From assembly GCA_044227325.1 (NCBI GenBank), contig JBGAFI010000002.1:310001-374000 (forward strand): a DNA stretch of 64,000 nt, given 5' to 3'. The position numbers and the translations under genes are program-made. The stretch is from PFJX01 sp044227325. GTDB lineage: Bacteria; Pseudomonadota; Gammaproteobacteria; Burkholderiales; Thiobacillaceae. Shown here piece by piece: positions 23,359-33,308 of the stretch; the stretch's first letter is position 1, and each line of letters starts with the position of its first letter. The notes below the pieces were generated by a model. The model had not been told where the DNA came from, did not search any database, and saw only the letters and a program-made list of their open reading frames with translations.

Positions 23359-24924
23359 ATGCGGTTCGCGGCGCGCGGCTTCCTGATCCTCGCCCTGGCC
23401 GCGCTGTTGTCGGCCTGCGCGACCCTGCGCAGCGACGTGCCCAGGGTGGTCTCCCACGCGCTGCCGCCCGATCCCGACTCGCAACTGGGCCGGATCGCCG
23501 GCCAGGTGCTCGATCCTGCCAAACCCTCGTCCTTCCGTCTGCTGGAATCCGGGCGCGCCGCCCTGGCCGCGCGCCTGGCCCTGGCGGAACGGGCGAAGAA
23601 ATCCCTGGACTTGCAGTATTACCTGTTCCATGCGGACACCTCGGGTCGCCTGTTGGTGGACGCCTTGCTCCGGGCCGCGGATCGGGGCGCGCGGGTGCGC
23701 GTGCTGCTGGACGACGTGGATACCGGCGAGAGCGAGCGGGCCATCATCGCCCTGGATACCCACAGGAACATCCAGATCCGGCTCTACAACCCCTTCCACG
23801 TGCGCGGCAATTCGCCCCTGGGGCGGGCCGTGGAATTCCTGGGCGACCGGGAGCGCCTGAACCGGCGCATGCACAACAAGCTGTTCGTGGCGGACAACCA
23901 GTTCGGCATCACCGGCGGACGCAACATCGGCGACGAATATTTCCAGGTGGAGAACGGCGTGGCGTTCCGCGATCTGGACGTCTTGGCCGCGGGCGAAACG
24001 GTGCGGGACATGTCGGCGGCCTTCGACCACTACTGGAACTCGGAGCACAGCGTGCCCGCCCGCGCCCTGCCGTTCGAGGGCGCCCGGCGCAAACTGCTCG
24101 CCGAGAGCCGCGCGGCGCTGGCCGCCTATCGCGAGCAGGTGCCGGCCTCCATGTCCACTTATCTCGACATGGACACCCTGGGCGGCGCGCCGCAACCCGG
24201 CCTCGGCGTCTGGACGCCGGGCCGGGCGGAACTCCTGCTGGACGATCCCGGCAAGACCTCGGGCAGCGCGAATGCCAGCGAACTGCCCATCACCCGCCTG
24301 CTTCGCATGGGGCTGGATGCCCGGGAAGAGGTGCTGATCGCCTCGCCGTATTTCGTGCCCGGCCGGACCGGCACGGATTTCCTTGTCCAGCTCAGCAAAC
24401 GCGGCGTGCGGGTGCGCGTGTTGACCAATTCCCTGGCCGCGAACGACGTGGGCATCGTGCATGCGGGCTATGCCCGCTACCGCCATCCCTTGCTGCTCGC
24501 CGGCGTGGAGTTGAACGAACTGAAACCGCGCAAGGAAGCGCCGGGGATCCGCATCGTCTCCAGCAAGGGATCGTCCAAGGCCAGCCTGCACAGCAAGGCC
24601 ATGGTGGTGGACCGGGAACAGGCCTATATCGGCTCCATGAACCTGGACCCCCGCTCCGCGCTGCTCAACACCGAAGCCGGCCTCATCATCCGCGAGCCGG
24701 AACTGGCCGGGCAGGTGGCCCGCTTCATCGAGGCGGGCATGAGCCGGAAGCAGAGCTATCTGGTGAAAATAGACCCGGACGCCGATCCGGCGGATGCCAA
24801 GCTGGTCTGGATGGAGCAACAGGACGGACGGGAGGTCCGCCACGACTCGGAACCCCGTGTGGGTTTCCTGCGGCGTTTTCTTATCGAGCTGCTGAGCGAA
24901 CTGCCCATCGAGGAAGATTTGTAA
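23359..24924 (+). CDS. Phospholipase D-family lipoprotein, ClsC-like
   Basis: The 521-aa protein has a lipobox LLSAC at residues 16-20 and two HKD motifs. The first is MHNKLFVADNQFGITGGRN near residue 173, and the second is LHSKAMVVDREQAYIGSMN near 414. This arrangement and the C-terminal LLSELPIEEDL match cardiolipin synthase C or related phosphatidyltransferases that join phospholipids at the inner membrane. The usual ClsC partner (YmdB) is not adjacent. Confidence 0.88.
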   Translation: MRFAARGFLILALAALLSACATLRSDVPRVVSHALPPDPDSQLGRIAGQVLDPAKPSSFRLLESGRAALAARLALAERAKKSLDLQYYLFHADTSGRLLVDALLRAADRGARVRVLLDDVDTGESERAIIALDTHRNIQIRLYNPFHVRGNSPLGRAVEFLGDRERLNRRMHNKLFVADNQFGITGGRNIGDEYFQVENGVAFRDLDVLAAGETVRDMSAAFDHYWNSEHSVPARALPFEGARRKLLAESRAALAAYREQVPASMSTYLDMDTLGGAPQPGLGVWTPGRAELLLDDPGKTSGSANASELPITRLLRMGLDAREEVLIASPYFVPGRTGTDFLVQLSKRGVRVRVLTNSLAANDVGIVHAGYARYRHPLLLAGVELNELKPRKEAPGIRIVSSKGSSKASLHSKAMVVDREQAYIGSMNLDPRSALLNTEAGLIIREPELAGQVARFIEAGMSRKQSYLVKIDPDADPADAKLVWMEQQDGREVRHDSEPRVGFLRRFLIELLSELPIEEDL

Positions 24925-25394
24925 CTTCCACCGTTTCGGCCACGATCCAGCCTCAGGCCAAGGTTTCGCCGGCGAAGGCTCGCGACGCGGCGAACGCGAC
25001 CAAGGGACATGAGGCGGCGGCGAACCGGCGTGCGCGCGGCACGCTATCAGCGCGGGGCAATCTGTTCGACATCGTCGTTTGCCATCGATGGCAACGGTCA
25101 ATCGCCGCATGGACGGCTGTTAGTACGTATTGCCCATGCATATTCACCTAGACATGACGTTGTTATTACACAGGGATGATGCGTCGTTTTCCTAAGTATG
25201 AATACGTAATTATTGGTGATGGTTTTGCCGGCTTATTCATGATCTTCATGTCAATAAATACATTATATTCAATGGCTTATGTCATTGGCTCCGCGAGCTT
25301 GTCCGGATGGCGGGTTTCCGGATGCAATGCCAACGCCTGGCCGACGCAACACTCCTGAATACACAAAATCCACGCCGCAATATAGGAGACTGAA
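24925..25394. other. Gene-free spacer with AT-rich half
   Basis: This 470-bp stretch contains a short chemoreceptor-like remnant (listed separately) and, from about 25120 to 25300, a markedly AT-rich segment. A 60-codon frame at 25176-25358 has a hydrophobic middle but no convincing ribosome binding site or homology, so I do not call it a gene. The promoter of the following chemoreceptor must lie here; no sigma28 consensus is visible. Confidence 0.5.
24972..25030 (+). pseudogene. Fragment of a chemoreceptor gene
   Basis: The stretch reads in one frame as AKARDAANATKGHEAAAN. This closely matches LEKARDVANATKAQAVTAN in the downstream chemoreceptor (nucleotides about 26838-26895), at both DNA and protein level over some 50 bp. 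There is no start codon or complete domain, so it looks like the residue of a duplicated or recombined receptor gene. Confidence 0.45.
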
Positions 25395-27035
25395 ATGCTC
25401 AATCTGATCGCCGGCCTGAAATTGCAGACCCGCCTCTATGCGCTGCTTGCCAGTATGTTGCTCGGTTTGCTCGTATTAGGGGGCTATTCGGTCTTCGAGT
25501 TGCGCCAGCATATGCTGGAAGAAAAATACCTGGCCATTCGCGCCGTGGTCAATTCCTCCATGGCTGCGCTCGAACATCTATACGACTTGCAGCAGGCGGG
25601 CAAACTGACCCAGGCGGAGGCGCAGCAGCAGGCCAAGGACATCCTGCGCAAGAGCCGCTACAACAAGGACGACTATCTGTTCATTTACGACATGGCGGGT
25701 AACAACGTCATGCATGGCAGCAAGCCTGATCGGGAAGACAAGAACTATCTGGATCAAGGGGATGCGGTCGGCAAGATGTACATCAAGGATTGGATCGAAC
25801 TGCTCAAGCGGGACGGCGAAGCCCCCATGGACTACCTGTTCGCCAAGCCCGGTTCCGACAAGCCCATCCCCAAGATCTCCTATGCCAAGGTGTTCACGCC
25901 CTGGGGCTGGTGGATGGGCACCGGCGTCTACATCGAGGACGTGGACGCGGCGTTCTGGGACAACGCCACCAAGAGCATCGCCTTCGTGGTCGTCGTCGGC
26001 GCGCTGCTGGGCGCGCTGGGCTGGACCATCAACCGCAGCGTGCAGATGCAGATCGGCGGAGAACCGGCGCTGGCGGCGATCCAGGTCGAACACTTCGCGC
26101 AAGGCGACCTGACCCAGACCATCACCTCCCACAGCAGCCTGCCCGGCAACCTGCTCGGCGCGCTGGCCGCCATGCAGAGCAAGCTGCACGACATCGTCAG
26201 CGACATCAACAAAGGCACGGAACTGCTCTCGAAGGAATCGGGCGAACTCTCGGTGGCGGCGGGCGAGATCAGTCTTGCCTCGCGCAACCAGGCGGAATCG
26301 AGCGCCGCGACCGCCGCCTCGATCGAGGAACTGACGGTCAGCATCAACGAAGTCTCGGAAATCGCGCGCATGACCGAAGACAACTCGCGCAGCACCGCCG
26401 ACCTGGCCAACAAAGGCGCCGGCGTGGTGCGGGAAGCCGCGCGGGAAATCGAAAACATCGCCGTCTCGGTGAAAGACTCGGCGGAACGCATCCATACCCT
26501 GGTGGGGCGTTCCCAGGAGATCGGCACCATCACCAACGTCATCAAGGACATCGCCGACCAGACCAACCTGCTGGCGCTGAACGCCGCCATTGAAGCCGCG
26601 CGGGCGGGGGAACAGGGACGCGGCTTCGCCGTGGTCGCGGACGAAGTGCGCAAGCTGGCGGAGCGGACCACCCAGGCCACCACCGAGATCTCCCAGATGG
26701 TGAACGCCATCCAGGGCGACACGCGGGAAGCGGTGAACGCGATGGAAGGCGCCACGCCGAAGGTGCGGCTGGGGCAGGAACTGGCCCTGCAAGCGACCGG
26801 CGTGCTGGACGAGATACAGCACCAGGCCGAGGACTCGCTGGAGAAGGCGCGGGACGTGGCGAACGCGACCAAGGCGCAGGCGGTGACGGCGAACGGCATC
26901 GCCGGCCATGTGGAGAACATCGCCTCGATGACCGAGGAGACCAACGCCGCGACCGAGAGCAACGCGGAGGCCGCCCGGCAGTTGAAGGAGCTGGCGGGGA
27001 AACTGCGGGGCGCGGTGGCCTACTTCAAGGTCTGA
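25395..27035 (+). CDS. Methyl-accepting chemotaxis protein with Cache domain
   Basis: This 546-aa transducer has transmembrane segments at about residues 12-30 and 193-213 flanking a periplasmic single-Cache-2 domain. Motifs in that domain are LTQAEAQQQAKDILRKSRYN, DDYLFIYDMAGNNVMHG, and YAKVFTPWGWWMGTGVYIEDVD. The cytosolic hairpin tip is intact (DQTNLLALNAAIEAARAGEQ, then GRGFAVVADEVRKLAERT). sCache_2 receptors usually bind small organic acids. GGAGACTGAA precedes the ATG. A strong hairpin follows the stop. Confidence 0.93.
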   Translation: MLNLIAGLKLQTRLYALLASMLLGLLVLGGYSVFELRQHMLEEKYLAIRAVVNSSMAALEHLYDLQQAGKLTQAEAQQQAKDILRKSRYNKDDYLFIYDMAGNNVMHGSKPDREDKNYLDQGDAVGKMYIKDWIELLKRDGEAPMDYLFAKPGSDKPIPKISYAKVFTPWGWWMGTGVYIEDVDAAFWDNATKSIAFVVVVGALLGALGWTINRSVQMQIGGEPALAAIQVEHFAQGDLTQTITSHSSLPGNLLGALAAMQSKLHDIVSDINKGTELLSKESGELSVAAGEISLASRNQAESSAATAASIEELTVSINEVSEIARMTEDNSRSTADLANKGAGVVREAAREIENIAVSVKDSAERIHTLVGRSQEIGTITNVIKDIADQTNLLALNAAIEAARAGEQGRGFAVVADEVRKLAERTTQATTEISQMVNAIQGDTREAVNAMEGATPKVRLGQELALQATGVLDEIQHQAEDSLEKARDVANATKAQAVTANGIAGHVENIASMTEETNAATESNAEAARQLKELAGKLRGAVAYFKV

Positions 27036-27037
27036 TC

Positions 27038-27067
27038 GCGGGGACCGGCCAAGGCCGGTCGTCCCGC
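27038..27067 (+). terminator. Strong stem-loop after the chemoreceptor
   Basis: GCGGGGACCGGCC (27038-27050) and GGCCGGTCGTCCCGC (27053-27067) pair with a two-base loop and a small bulge. No T-tract follows, so it may attenuate or stabilise transcript rather than terminate outright. It sits immediately before the binding-protein gene. Confidence 0.5.
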
Positions 27068-27069
27068 TT

Positions 27070-28224
27070 ATGGCATCGGCAAGGTTCATGTTCGCCATCG
27101 ACATACGTTTTCCACATCTTGCGCCGCGCGGCCTGGGCGCCCTCATTCTGGCGCTGAGTTGCCTGGGCTGCGCCCCGGAGGAGCCGGTGCGCATCGGCTT
27201 CGTGGGCGGGATATCCGGCCGCTGGGCGGATCTGGGCATTGTGGGTCGCGATGCCGTGCAGCTCGCCGTGGAGCAGCGCAACCTGAATGGCGGTGTGCAA
27301 GGCCGTCCGGTTGAGCTGTCGATCCGGGACGATCGACAGGATGCGGATGCCGCGACCCAGGCGACCCGGGAACTCATCGCCCAAGGCAACGTGGCCATCG
27401 TCGGCCCGATGACCAGTTCCATGGGCGCCGTGGTCGGCCCGATCGCGGGCCGGGCCGGCGTAGTGCTCGTGAGCCCCACGGCCACGAGCGAGCTGTTTTC
27501 GCGAAAAGACGACCTGTTCTTCCGGGTCACGCCGACCACCCGGGCGTTCGCCACCCGCAGTGCCCGGTATTTGCTCGGGCCGGGCGGCATGCATCGCGTG
27601 GCCGCCGCCTATCTCATGAACAACGAGATCTATACGAAGGACTGGCTGGGCCGGTTCCAAGCGGAATTCGAGGCAGGGGGCGGAGAGATCGTGACGACCA
27701 TTCCGTTCCTCGCCGACGGCGCGCACACGTATCAAGAGATCGCCCGTGGCTTGCTGGCCGCCCGGCCGGACGGCGTGTTGATCGTCGCCAATTCGACGGA
27801 CTCGGCGCTGTTGTGCCACCAGATCCGCAGATTCGCTGCCCATATCCCCATATCCCTTTCCGACTGGGGCGGCACGGAACGCCTGGTGGAATTGGGTGGC
27901 AAGGCGGTGGAGGGCGTCACCATGGTGCAGACCTTCGACCGGGCGAACCGGTCGCCACGTTACCTGGCCTTCCATCGCGCCTTCCAGGCGCGCTTTCAGC
28001 GCGAACCCGGCGCGGCGGGCATGTATGCCTATGAAGCGGCCAATGTGATCCTGGATGCCTTGCAACGCCGGAAAGGGGATCAGCCGCTCAAGCCAATCCT
28101 CTTGGCCATGGGACGGATCGAAGGCCTGCAGGCCGCGTTCGGTTTCGATGCCTTCGGCGACGTGGAGCGGGATATGGCCTCGATGAACGTGGTCAGGAAT
28201 GGGGAATTCCATGTCATCGAATAG
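27070..28224 (+). CDS. Periplasmic binding-protein lipoprotein (branched-chain amino acid type)
   Basis: The 384-aa protein has a lipobox LSCLGC at about residues 29-34 and a Leu/Ile/Val-binding fold: RIGFVGGISGRWADLG, GRDAVQLAVEQRNLNGGVQG, VAIVGPMTSSMGAVVG, and VSPTATSELFS. There is no ABC permease or ATPase gene nearby. It overlaps the next gene by 14 bp, a huge sensor protein with a periplasmic domain, which suggests the lipoprotein presents its ligand to that sensor. An alternative start is at 27088 with a weak AAGG; the 27070 start lies right after the hairpin. Confidence 0.87.
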   Translation: MASARFMFAIDIRFPHLAPRGLGALILALSCLGCAPEEPVRIGFVGGISGRWADLGIVGRDAVQLAVEQRNLNGGVQGRPVELSIRDDRQDADAATQATRELIAQGNVAIVGPMTSSMGAVVGPIAGRAGVVLVSPTATSELFSRKDDLFFRVTPTTRAFATRSARYLLGPGGMHRVAAAYLMNNEIYTKDWLGRFQAEFEAGGGEIVTTIPFLADGAHTYQEIARGLLAARPDGVLIVANSTDSALLCHQIRRFAAHIPISLSDWGGTERLVELGGKAVEGVTMVQTFDRANRSPRYLAFHRAFQARFQREPGAAGMYAYEAANVILDALQRRKGDQPLKPILLAMGRIEGLQAAFGFDAFGDVERDMASMNVVRNGEFHVIE

Positions 28225-31200
28225 CGTGGGGACGCGCAAGTCGTCGCTGCGTTATTGGCTCGGGACGCGTTTCGTTCTGGTCGCCGCGATGCCCTTGCTG
28301 GTGGTGGCCATCCTGGTCTGGCACGGCATGCTGCCGCAATTGCGCGAGGATGTCGGCAGCCGCCACGAGGCTCTGGCGCAAGCCATCTCCGGCCAGGTTT
28401 CCGCGCATCTGGCTGGCGCGACCCGGGAACTGGTCTCGCTTGCCCAGCACATTCAGACGCCGGACCGGCCGGGCGTCGAAAGAATGACCGGATTGCTGGA
28501 CGGCCATGTCGGCGCGGGCGACATGTTCGACGCGATTTATCTGCTCGGCCGGGACGACGCGATTACAAGGATCGGCCTTCCCAAAGTCCGCAGGGCGATG
28601 CGCTCGGACCTGCTGGGACTGGATCTATCCCGGCGCGCCTTCGTGCGCCGCGCGCGCGCGCGGACGGCGGACACCTGGTCGGAATCCTTCCAGTCCACGG
28701 TCACCGGAAGACTCGCGGTCGCCTTGACGATCCACACGGGAGACGAATTGCTGGTCGGCGAGGTCGCCATCGACCAGCTCTCCTCATTCATCGGCCGCCT
28801 GCCGGTTCAGTCCGGCGTGGCGACCCTGATCCTCGACAGTCAGGGCGTGATCGTCGCGGATTCCCTTGGCAAGCGGCTCGGCGAGCGCGTCGATCGGGCG
28901 ACGCTGGATATGGCCGACTCGGCCCGGACAAGCGGCGTCTCCACGCGGGATTTCCAGATGGAGGGCGGGACCTTCATCGGCACCGCGGTCAGAGTGCCCA
29001 CGGTCGCCTGGACGGTGCTGGTCGCCCAGCCCACCCGGCTGGCGTTCAAACCGATCACCACGACGCTGGTCCTGCTGGCCGTGGGCGGCGGCGGCGCCTT
29101 GCTGCTCGCCATCGGCGCCGCCTGGCTGCTGTCGCGTGGCATCGCCCGGCGCTTCACGCATCATACCGATCAGGCGCGGGCCATCGCCCAGGGCGATTAC
29201 CGGCGGGACTGGCCGGAATCCGGGATCAGGGAGTTCGCCGATCTGGCCATGAGCCTGCGCGGCATGTCCGACGCGATTCGCGGGCGCGAAGAAGCCTTGC
29301 GCCGCAACGAAGCCCGCTTCCATTCCATCGTCAGCAATGCCCCGGTGCTGATCTTCGAATTCGACGAGGCGGGCCGGTTCACGCTCAACGAGGGGCGCGG
29401 CCTGGAGGCGCTGGGCCTGGCGCCGGGCCAACTGGTGGGCGCTTCGGTACGGGATTTCCTGCGCGACACGCCGGAAGCGGACGAGCAGGTGCGGCAGGCC
29501 ATCGCCGGCAGGCCCAGGGAATTCACCGCGCATTTCGGCGAGTTGCTGTTCGAGACCCATTTGAATCCGGTGCTGGATGCCCAAGACCACTGCGCTTCCG
29601 TGGTGGGCGTGGCGGTGGACGTCACCGCGCGCAAACGGGTCGAGGAAAAGCTGTGGGAAACCAGCGAGGAGTTGGAGCGCTTCTTCGAGGCCTCGCCGGA
29701 AATGTTGTGCATCGCCGACGCGGAGGGCCATTTCCTGCGTTTGAACCCCGAATGGCGAACGGTGCTGGGTTACGAGCTGGACGAATTGTTGCACCGGCGC
29801 TTCTGGGATTTCGTCCATCCCGACGATATCGCGCCCACCCTCGCGGTGGCCGGCAGCGCGGTGGATCGCGATGCGGTGCGGGATTTCGTCAACCGCTACC
29901 GCCGCAAGGACGGCGACTACCGTTGGCTGGAATGGCGCTCCTTCCCATTCGGCGACCGGGTCTACGCCTCGGCGCGCGACATCACCGACCGTTTGCGCGC
30001 CGAAGCCGGCTTGAAGGAAAGCGAACAGAAGTTCCGCGGCATCGTGCGGAACGCCCATGCCATCGTCTTCATCCTGGACGAGCAGGCGAACTTCCTGCTT
30101 TCCGAGGGGCGGGGGCTGGCCGGACTCGGTCTCGCGCCGGGACAGGTGGTCGGCCAATCCGCCTTGGTGCTTTACGCGTCCTATCCCAGCGTGCTGGAGG
30201 GTATCCATCGCGCCATGGCCGGCGAATCGATCCGCGTCACCAACGAACTGGCGGGGAAGGTCTACGACACCGTCTATTCACCCTATCTCGACGATACGGG
30301 GCGGATCAAGGGCGTGGTCGGCATCGCCATCGATATCACCGAACGCCGCCAGGCGGAGGAGGCCCTGCGCCTGACCCAGTTCGTCGTCGATCAGGCCAGG
30401 GATGCGGTCTATTGGATCGATGCCGACGCCCGCATCGTCTACGTCAACGAGGCGGCTTGCCGGATTCTGGGTTATGGCAGGGAGGAACTGCTCGAACTGA
30501 CCGTGTTCGATATCGATCCCGGCTTTCCCAGGGCGCGTTGGGCCGAGCACTGGGAACGGACGATGGCGAACGAAACGTGCTTGCTCGAAACCACCCACCG
30601 AACCAAGGATGGCCGCGCCTTCCCCGTGGAGATTTCCATCAGCGTGGTGCGCAAGCACGGTCGCACCCTCCATTGCGCCTTCGCGCGCGACATCAGCGAG
30701 CGCAAGCAGGGCGAACTGGCCTTGCGCGAGTCCCAGCGCCAACTGCTGGACATCATCGACTTCCTGCCCGACGCCACCTTCGCCATCGATGCGCAAGGGC
30801 GGGTCATCGCCTGGAACCGTGCCGTCGAGAAGATGACCGGCGTGGCCAAGGCGGAGATGCTCGGGCGGGGCGATCATGCCTACGCGGTTCCCTTCTATGG
30901 CGAGGCGAGGCCGGCGTTGCTGGATATGGTCCTGGCGGGCGCCACGGACCTCGAGAAAAAATACAACTTCGTGCGGCGCGAGGCGGACAGTCTGTTCGCG
31001 GAAGTGTTCGACCCCTATCTCTATGACGGCAAGGGCGCCTACCTGTGGGCCACCGCTTCGCCGCTGTTCGACAGCGACGGCAAGGTGGTGGGGGCCATCG
31101 AATCGGTGCGCGACATCACCGAGAGCAAGCGGGTCCAGGACCAGATTGCCCGGGCCTATGGCGAGAGCCGGGCCATCACCCAGGCGGTCCGCGATTCCCT

Positions 31201-33208
31201 GTACATGTTCGACCTCGCCGGCCGACTGCTGTGGTGGAACAAACACCTGGAAGAAGTGACCGGGCTGGCGCCGGAGACATTGCGCGGCAGGCCTTATCTC
31301 GAATTCTTCGCGGAGGAGGACTTGGCGAAGGCGGAGGCGTCCCTGCGGGAGGCCGTCGCGGCCGGTTTTTCCGAAATGGAAGCGCGCATCAAGACCGGTT
31401 CGGGGTTGGTGCCCTACCACTATCACAGCGTGATCGTGCGCGACGAGCAAGGCGAGATCATCGGCGTCGCCGGCGTGGGCCGGGACATCAGCGAGCAGGT
31501 GCGCAACCGGGAAAAATTGCGCCTGTCCGCCGCCGTCCTGGAGAGCACGCGGGAGGGCATCATGGTGACCGATGCCGACGGCATGCTCATTTCGGTCAAC
31601 CAAGCCTTCACCGAGATCACCGGATTCAGCGAGGCGGAGGCCCTGGGCAAGCACCCGCGGATGCTGCACTCCGGACGCCAGAAACGGGACTTCTACCAGG
31701 CCTTGTGGGCTTCCATCGTCGCGACCGGGCACTGGAAGGGGGAAATCTGGAATCGCCACCGGAGCGGCAAGGTCTACCCGGAATGGCTCACCATCAGCGC
31801 GGTGCGCAACAGCGAGGGCGAGGTCACCAACTACGTGGGGGTGTTCTCGGACATCAGCCACCTCAAGCAATCCGAAGCCAAGCTCGAGCACCTGGCCCAT
31901 TACGATCCGCTCACCGATCTGCCCAACCGCCTGTTGCTGACCTCGCGACTGAGTCACGCCATCGACCAGGCGGAGCGCGGACATACCAGGCTGGCGATAT
32001 TGTTCCTGGACCTGGATCACTTCAAACACGTCAACGACAGCCTGGGGCATCCCGCGGGGGATGACCTGCTCCAGGCCATTTCCAACCGCTTGAAAACTCG
32101 CATCCGGGACGGGGACACCCTCGCCCGCCTGGGCGGCGACGAATTCGTCGTGGTCCTGGAAGCCTTGCACCGTCCCGATGAAGCGGCCATGGTCGCCCAC
32201 AGCATCATCGAACTGCTGGAGGCGCCCTTCGATCTGCCCGGCGACCACGAGATCTATATCGGCGCGAGCATCGGCATCAGCCTGTACCCGGACAACGGCG
32301 CGGATGCGACCCAGTTGATCCGCAACGCGGACACCGCCATGTACCTGGCCAAATCCCAGGGCCGCAACACCTACCGCTACTACACGGAAGCCCTCACCAC
32401 CGCCGCCAACGAGCGCCTGCTGATGGAATCCAGGTTGCGGCGGGCGCTGGACCGGGGCGAATTCGTGTTGCACTACCAGCCCCAGATCGCCATCCCCGGC
32501 GGCCACGTCATCGGCGTCGAGGCGCTGCTGCGCTGGCAGCATCCGGAGGAGGGGCTCATTCCCCCCTTGCGCTTCATCCCCCTGGCCGAGGAAACCGGCT
32601 TGATCCAGCCGATCGGCCGCTGGGTGCTGCGCACCGCCTGCGCCCAATTGCGCGCCTGGGTCGATGCCGGATTGCCGCCCCTGACCATGGCGGTCAACCT
32701 GTCGCCGAAACAGTTCGCCCAGCCCGACCTGGTGGAGCAGGTGTGCGAGGCGCTGGAACTGACCGGCCTGCCGCCCGAACACCTGGAGCTGGAGATCACC
32801 GAAAGCGCCATCATGGAAAGCGGGGAAAAGGCCAGAACCACCCTCAAGGCGCTCAAGAATCTGGGCATCATGCTGTCCATCGACGATTTCGGCACCGGTT
32901 ATTCGTCCCTCGCCTACCTGAAGCAACTGCCCATCGACAAGCTCAAGATCGACAAGAGCTTCGTGGACGGCATTCCCCACGACCGCAACGACACCGCCAT
33001 CACCACCACCATCATCGCCATGGCCAAGAACCTCAATTTGCGCGTGCTGGCCGAGGGGGTGGAAACCGAAGCGCAGCGCCTTTTCCTGTCCGAACCGGGC
33101 TGCGACGCCTATCAGGGCTATCTGTTCAGTCGGCCCATCCCCGCGGCGGAGATCGCGGCCTTGGCGCCACAAGCGTTCTATCCCCTGTCCGAGACGGCCA
33201 TGACGTGA
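28211..33208 (+). CDS. Cache-HAMP-seven-PAS-GGDEF-EAL sensor
   Basis: This 1665-aa membrane protein starts at the ATG at 28211, with GGGGAA five bases before it; an ATG at 28199 is also in frame. A transmembrane helix at about 15-40, a periplasmic Cache-like domain to about 275 and a second helix at about 280-305 lead into HAMP (RGIARRFTHHTDQARAIAQG). About seven PAS domains follow, near residues 367, 487, 605, 721, 841, 980 and 1104. GGDEF near 1309 has an I-site RDGD five residues before it. EAL starts near 1436 (EALLRWQHP, IDDFGTGYSS, DKLKID, EGVET). Both enzymatic signatures are intact. The gene overlaps the binding-protein gene, so the pair should be a ligand-controlled c-di-GMP switch. 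Confidence 0.93.
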   Translation: MSSNSVGTRKSSLRYWLGTRFVLVAAMPLLVVAILVWHGMLPQLREDVGSRHEALAQAISGQVSAHLAGATRELVSLAQHIQTPDRPGVERMTGLLDGHVGAGDMFDAIYLLGRDDAITRIGLPKVRRAMRSDLLGLDLSRRAFVRRARARTADTWSESFQSTVTGRLAVALTIHTGDELLVGEVAIDQLSSFIGRLPVQSGVATLILDSQGVIVADSLGKRLGERVDRATLDMADSARTSGVSTRDFQMEGGTFIGTAVRVPTVAWTVLVAQPTRLAFKPITTTLVLLAVGGGGALLLAIGAAWLLSRGIARRFTHHTDQARAIAQGDYRRDWPESGIREFADLAMSLRGMSDAIRGREEALRRNEARFHSIVSNAPVLIFEFDEAGRFTLNEGRGLEALGLAPGQLVGASVRDFLRDTPEADEQVRQAIAGRPREFTAHFGELLFETHLNPVLDAQDHCASVVGVAVDVTARKRVEEKLWETSEELERFFEASPEMLCIADAEGHFLRLNPEWRTVLGYELDELLHRRFWDFVHPDDIAPTLAVAGSAVDRDAVRDFVNRYRRKDGDYRWLEWRSFPFGDRVYASARDITDRLRAEAGLKESEQKFRGIVRNAHAIVFILDEQANFLLSEGRGLAGLGLAPGQVVGQSALVLYASYPSVLEGIHRAMAGESIRVTNELAGKVYDTVYSPYLDDTGRIKGVVGIAIDITERRQAEEALRLTQFVVDQARDAVYWIDADARIVYVNEAACRILGYGREELLELTVFDIDPGFPRARWAEHWERTMANETCLLETTHRTKDGRAFPVEISISVVRKHGRTLHCAFARDISERKQGELALRESQRQLLDIIDFLPDATFAIDAQGRVIAWNRAVEKMTGVAKAEMLGRGDHAYAVPFYGEARPALLDMVLAGATDLEKKYNFVRREADSLFAEVFDPYLYDGKGAYLWATASPLFDSDGKVVGAIESVRDITESKRVQDQIARAYGESRAITQAVRDSLYMFDLAGRLLWWNKHLEEVTGLAPETLRGRPYLEFFAEEDLAKAEASLREAVAAGFSEMEARIKTGSGLVPYHYHSVIVRDEQGEIIGVAGVGRDISEQVRNREKLRLSAAVLESTREGIMVTDADGMLISVNQAFTEITGFSEAEALGKHPRMLHSGRQKRDFYQALWASIVATGHWKGEIWNRHRSGKVYPEWLTISAVRNSEGEVTNYVGVFSDISHLKQSEAKLEHLAHYDPLTDLPNRLLLTSRLSHAIDQAERGHTRLAILFLDLDHFKHVNDSLGHPAGDDLLQAISNRLKTRIRDGDTLARLGGDEFVVVLEALHRPDEAAMVAHSIIELLEAPFDLPGDHEIYIGASIGISLYPDNGADATQLIRNADTAMYLAKSQGRNTYRYYTEALTTAANERLLMESRLRRALDRGEFVLHYQPQIAIPGGHVIGVEALLRWQHPEEGLIPPLRFIPLAEETGLIQPIGRWVLRTACAQLRAWVDAGLPPLTMAVNLSPKQFAQPDLVEQVCEALELTGLPPEHLELEITESAIMESGEKARTTLKALKNLGIMLSIDDFGTGYSSLAYLKQLPIDKLKIDKSFVDGIPHDRNDTAITTTIIAMAKNLNLRVLAEGVETEAQRLFLSEPGCDAYQGYLFSRPIPAAEIAALAPQAFYPLSETAMT

Positions 33209-33308
33209 ACTTCCGGGGAGGAAGCGCGTGGCCGGCGGTGCCGGAGGGAGGCCCGGAGAACCGAATCGCCCCCGGATTGTCCACCCGGGACGATTTCAGG
33301 AGAGACCC

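Noticed and set aside
25176..25358. 60-codon hydrophobic ORF in the AT-rich spacer
   Set aside because: AGGG abuts the start codon with no spacing, the tail is unconvincing, and no domain is recognised.
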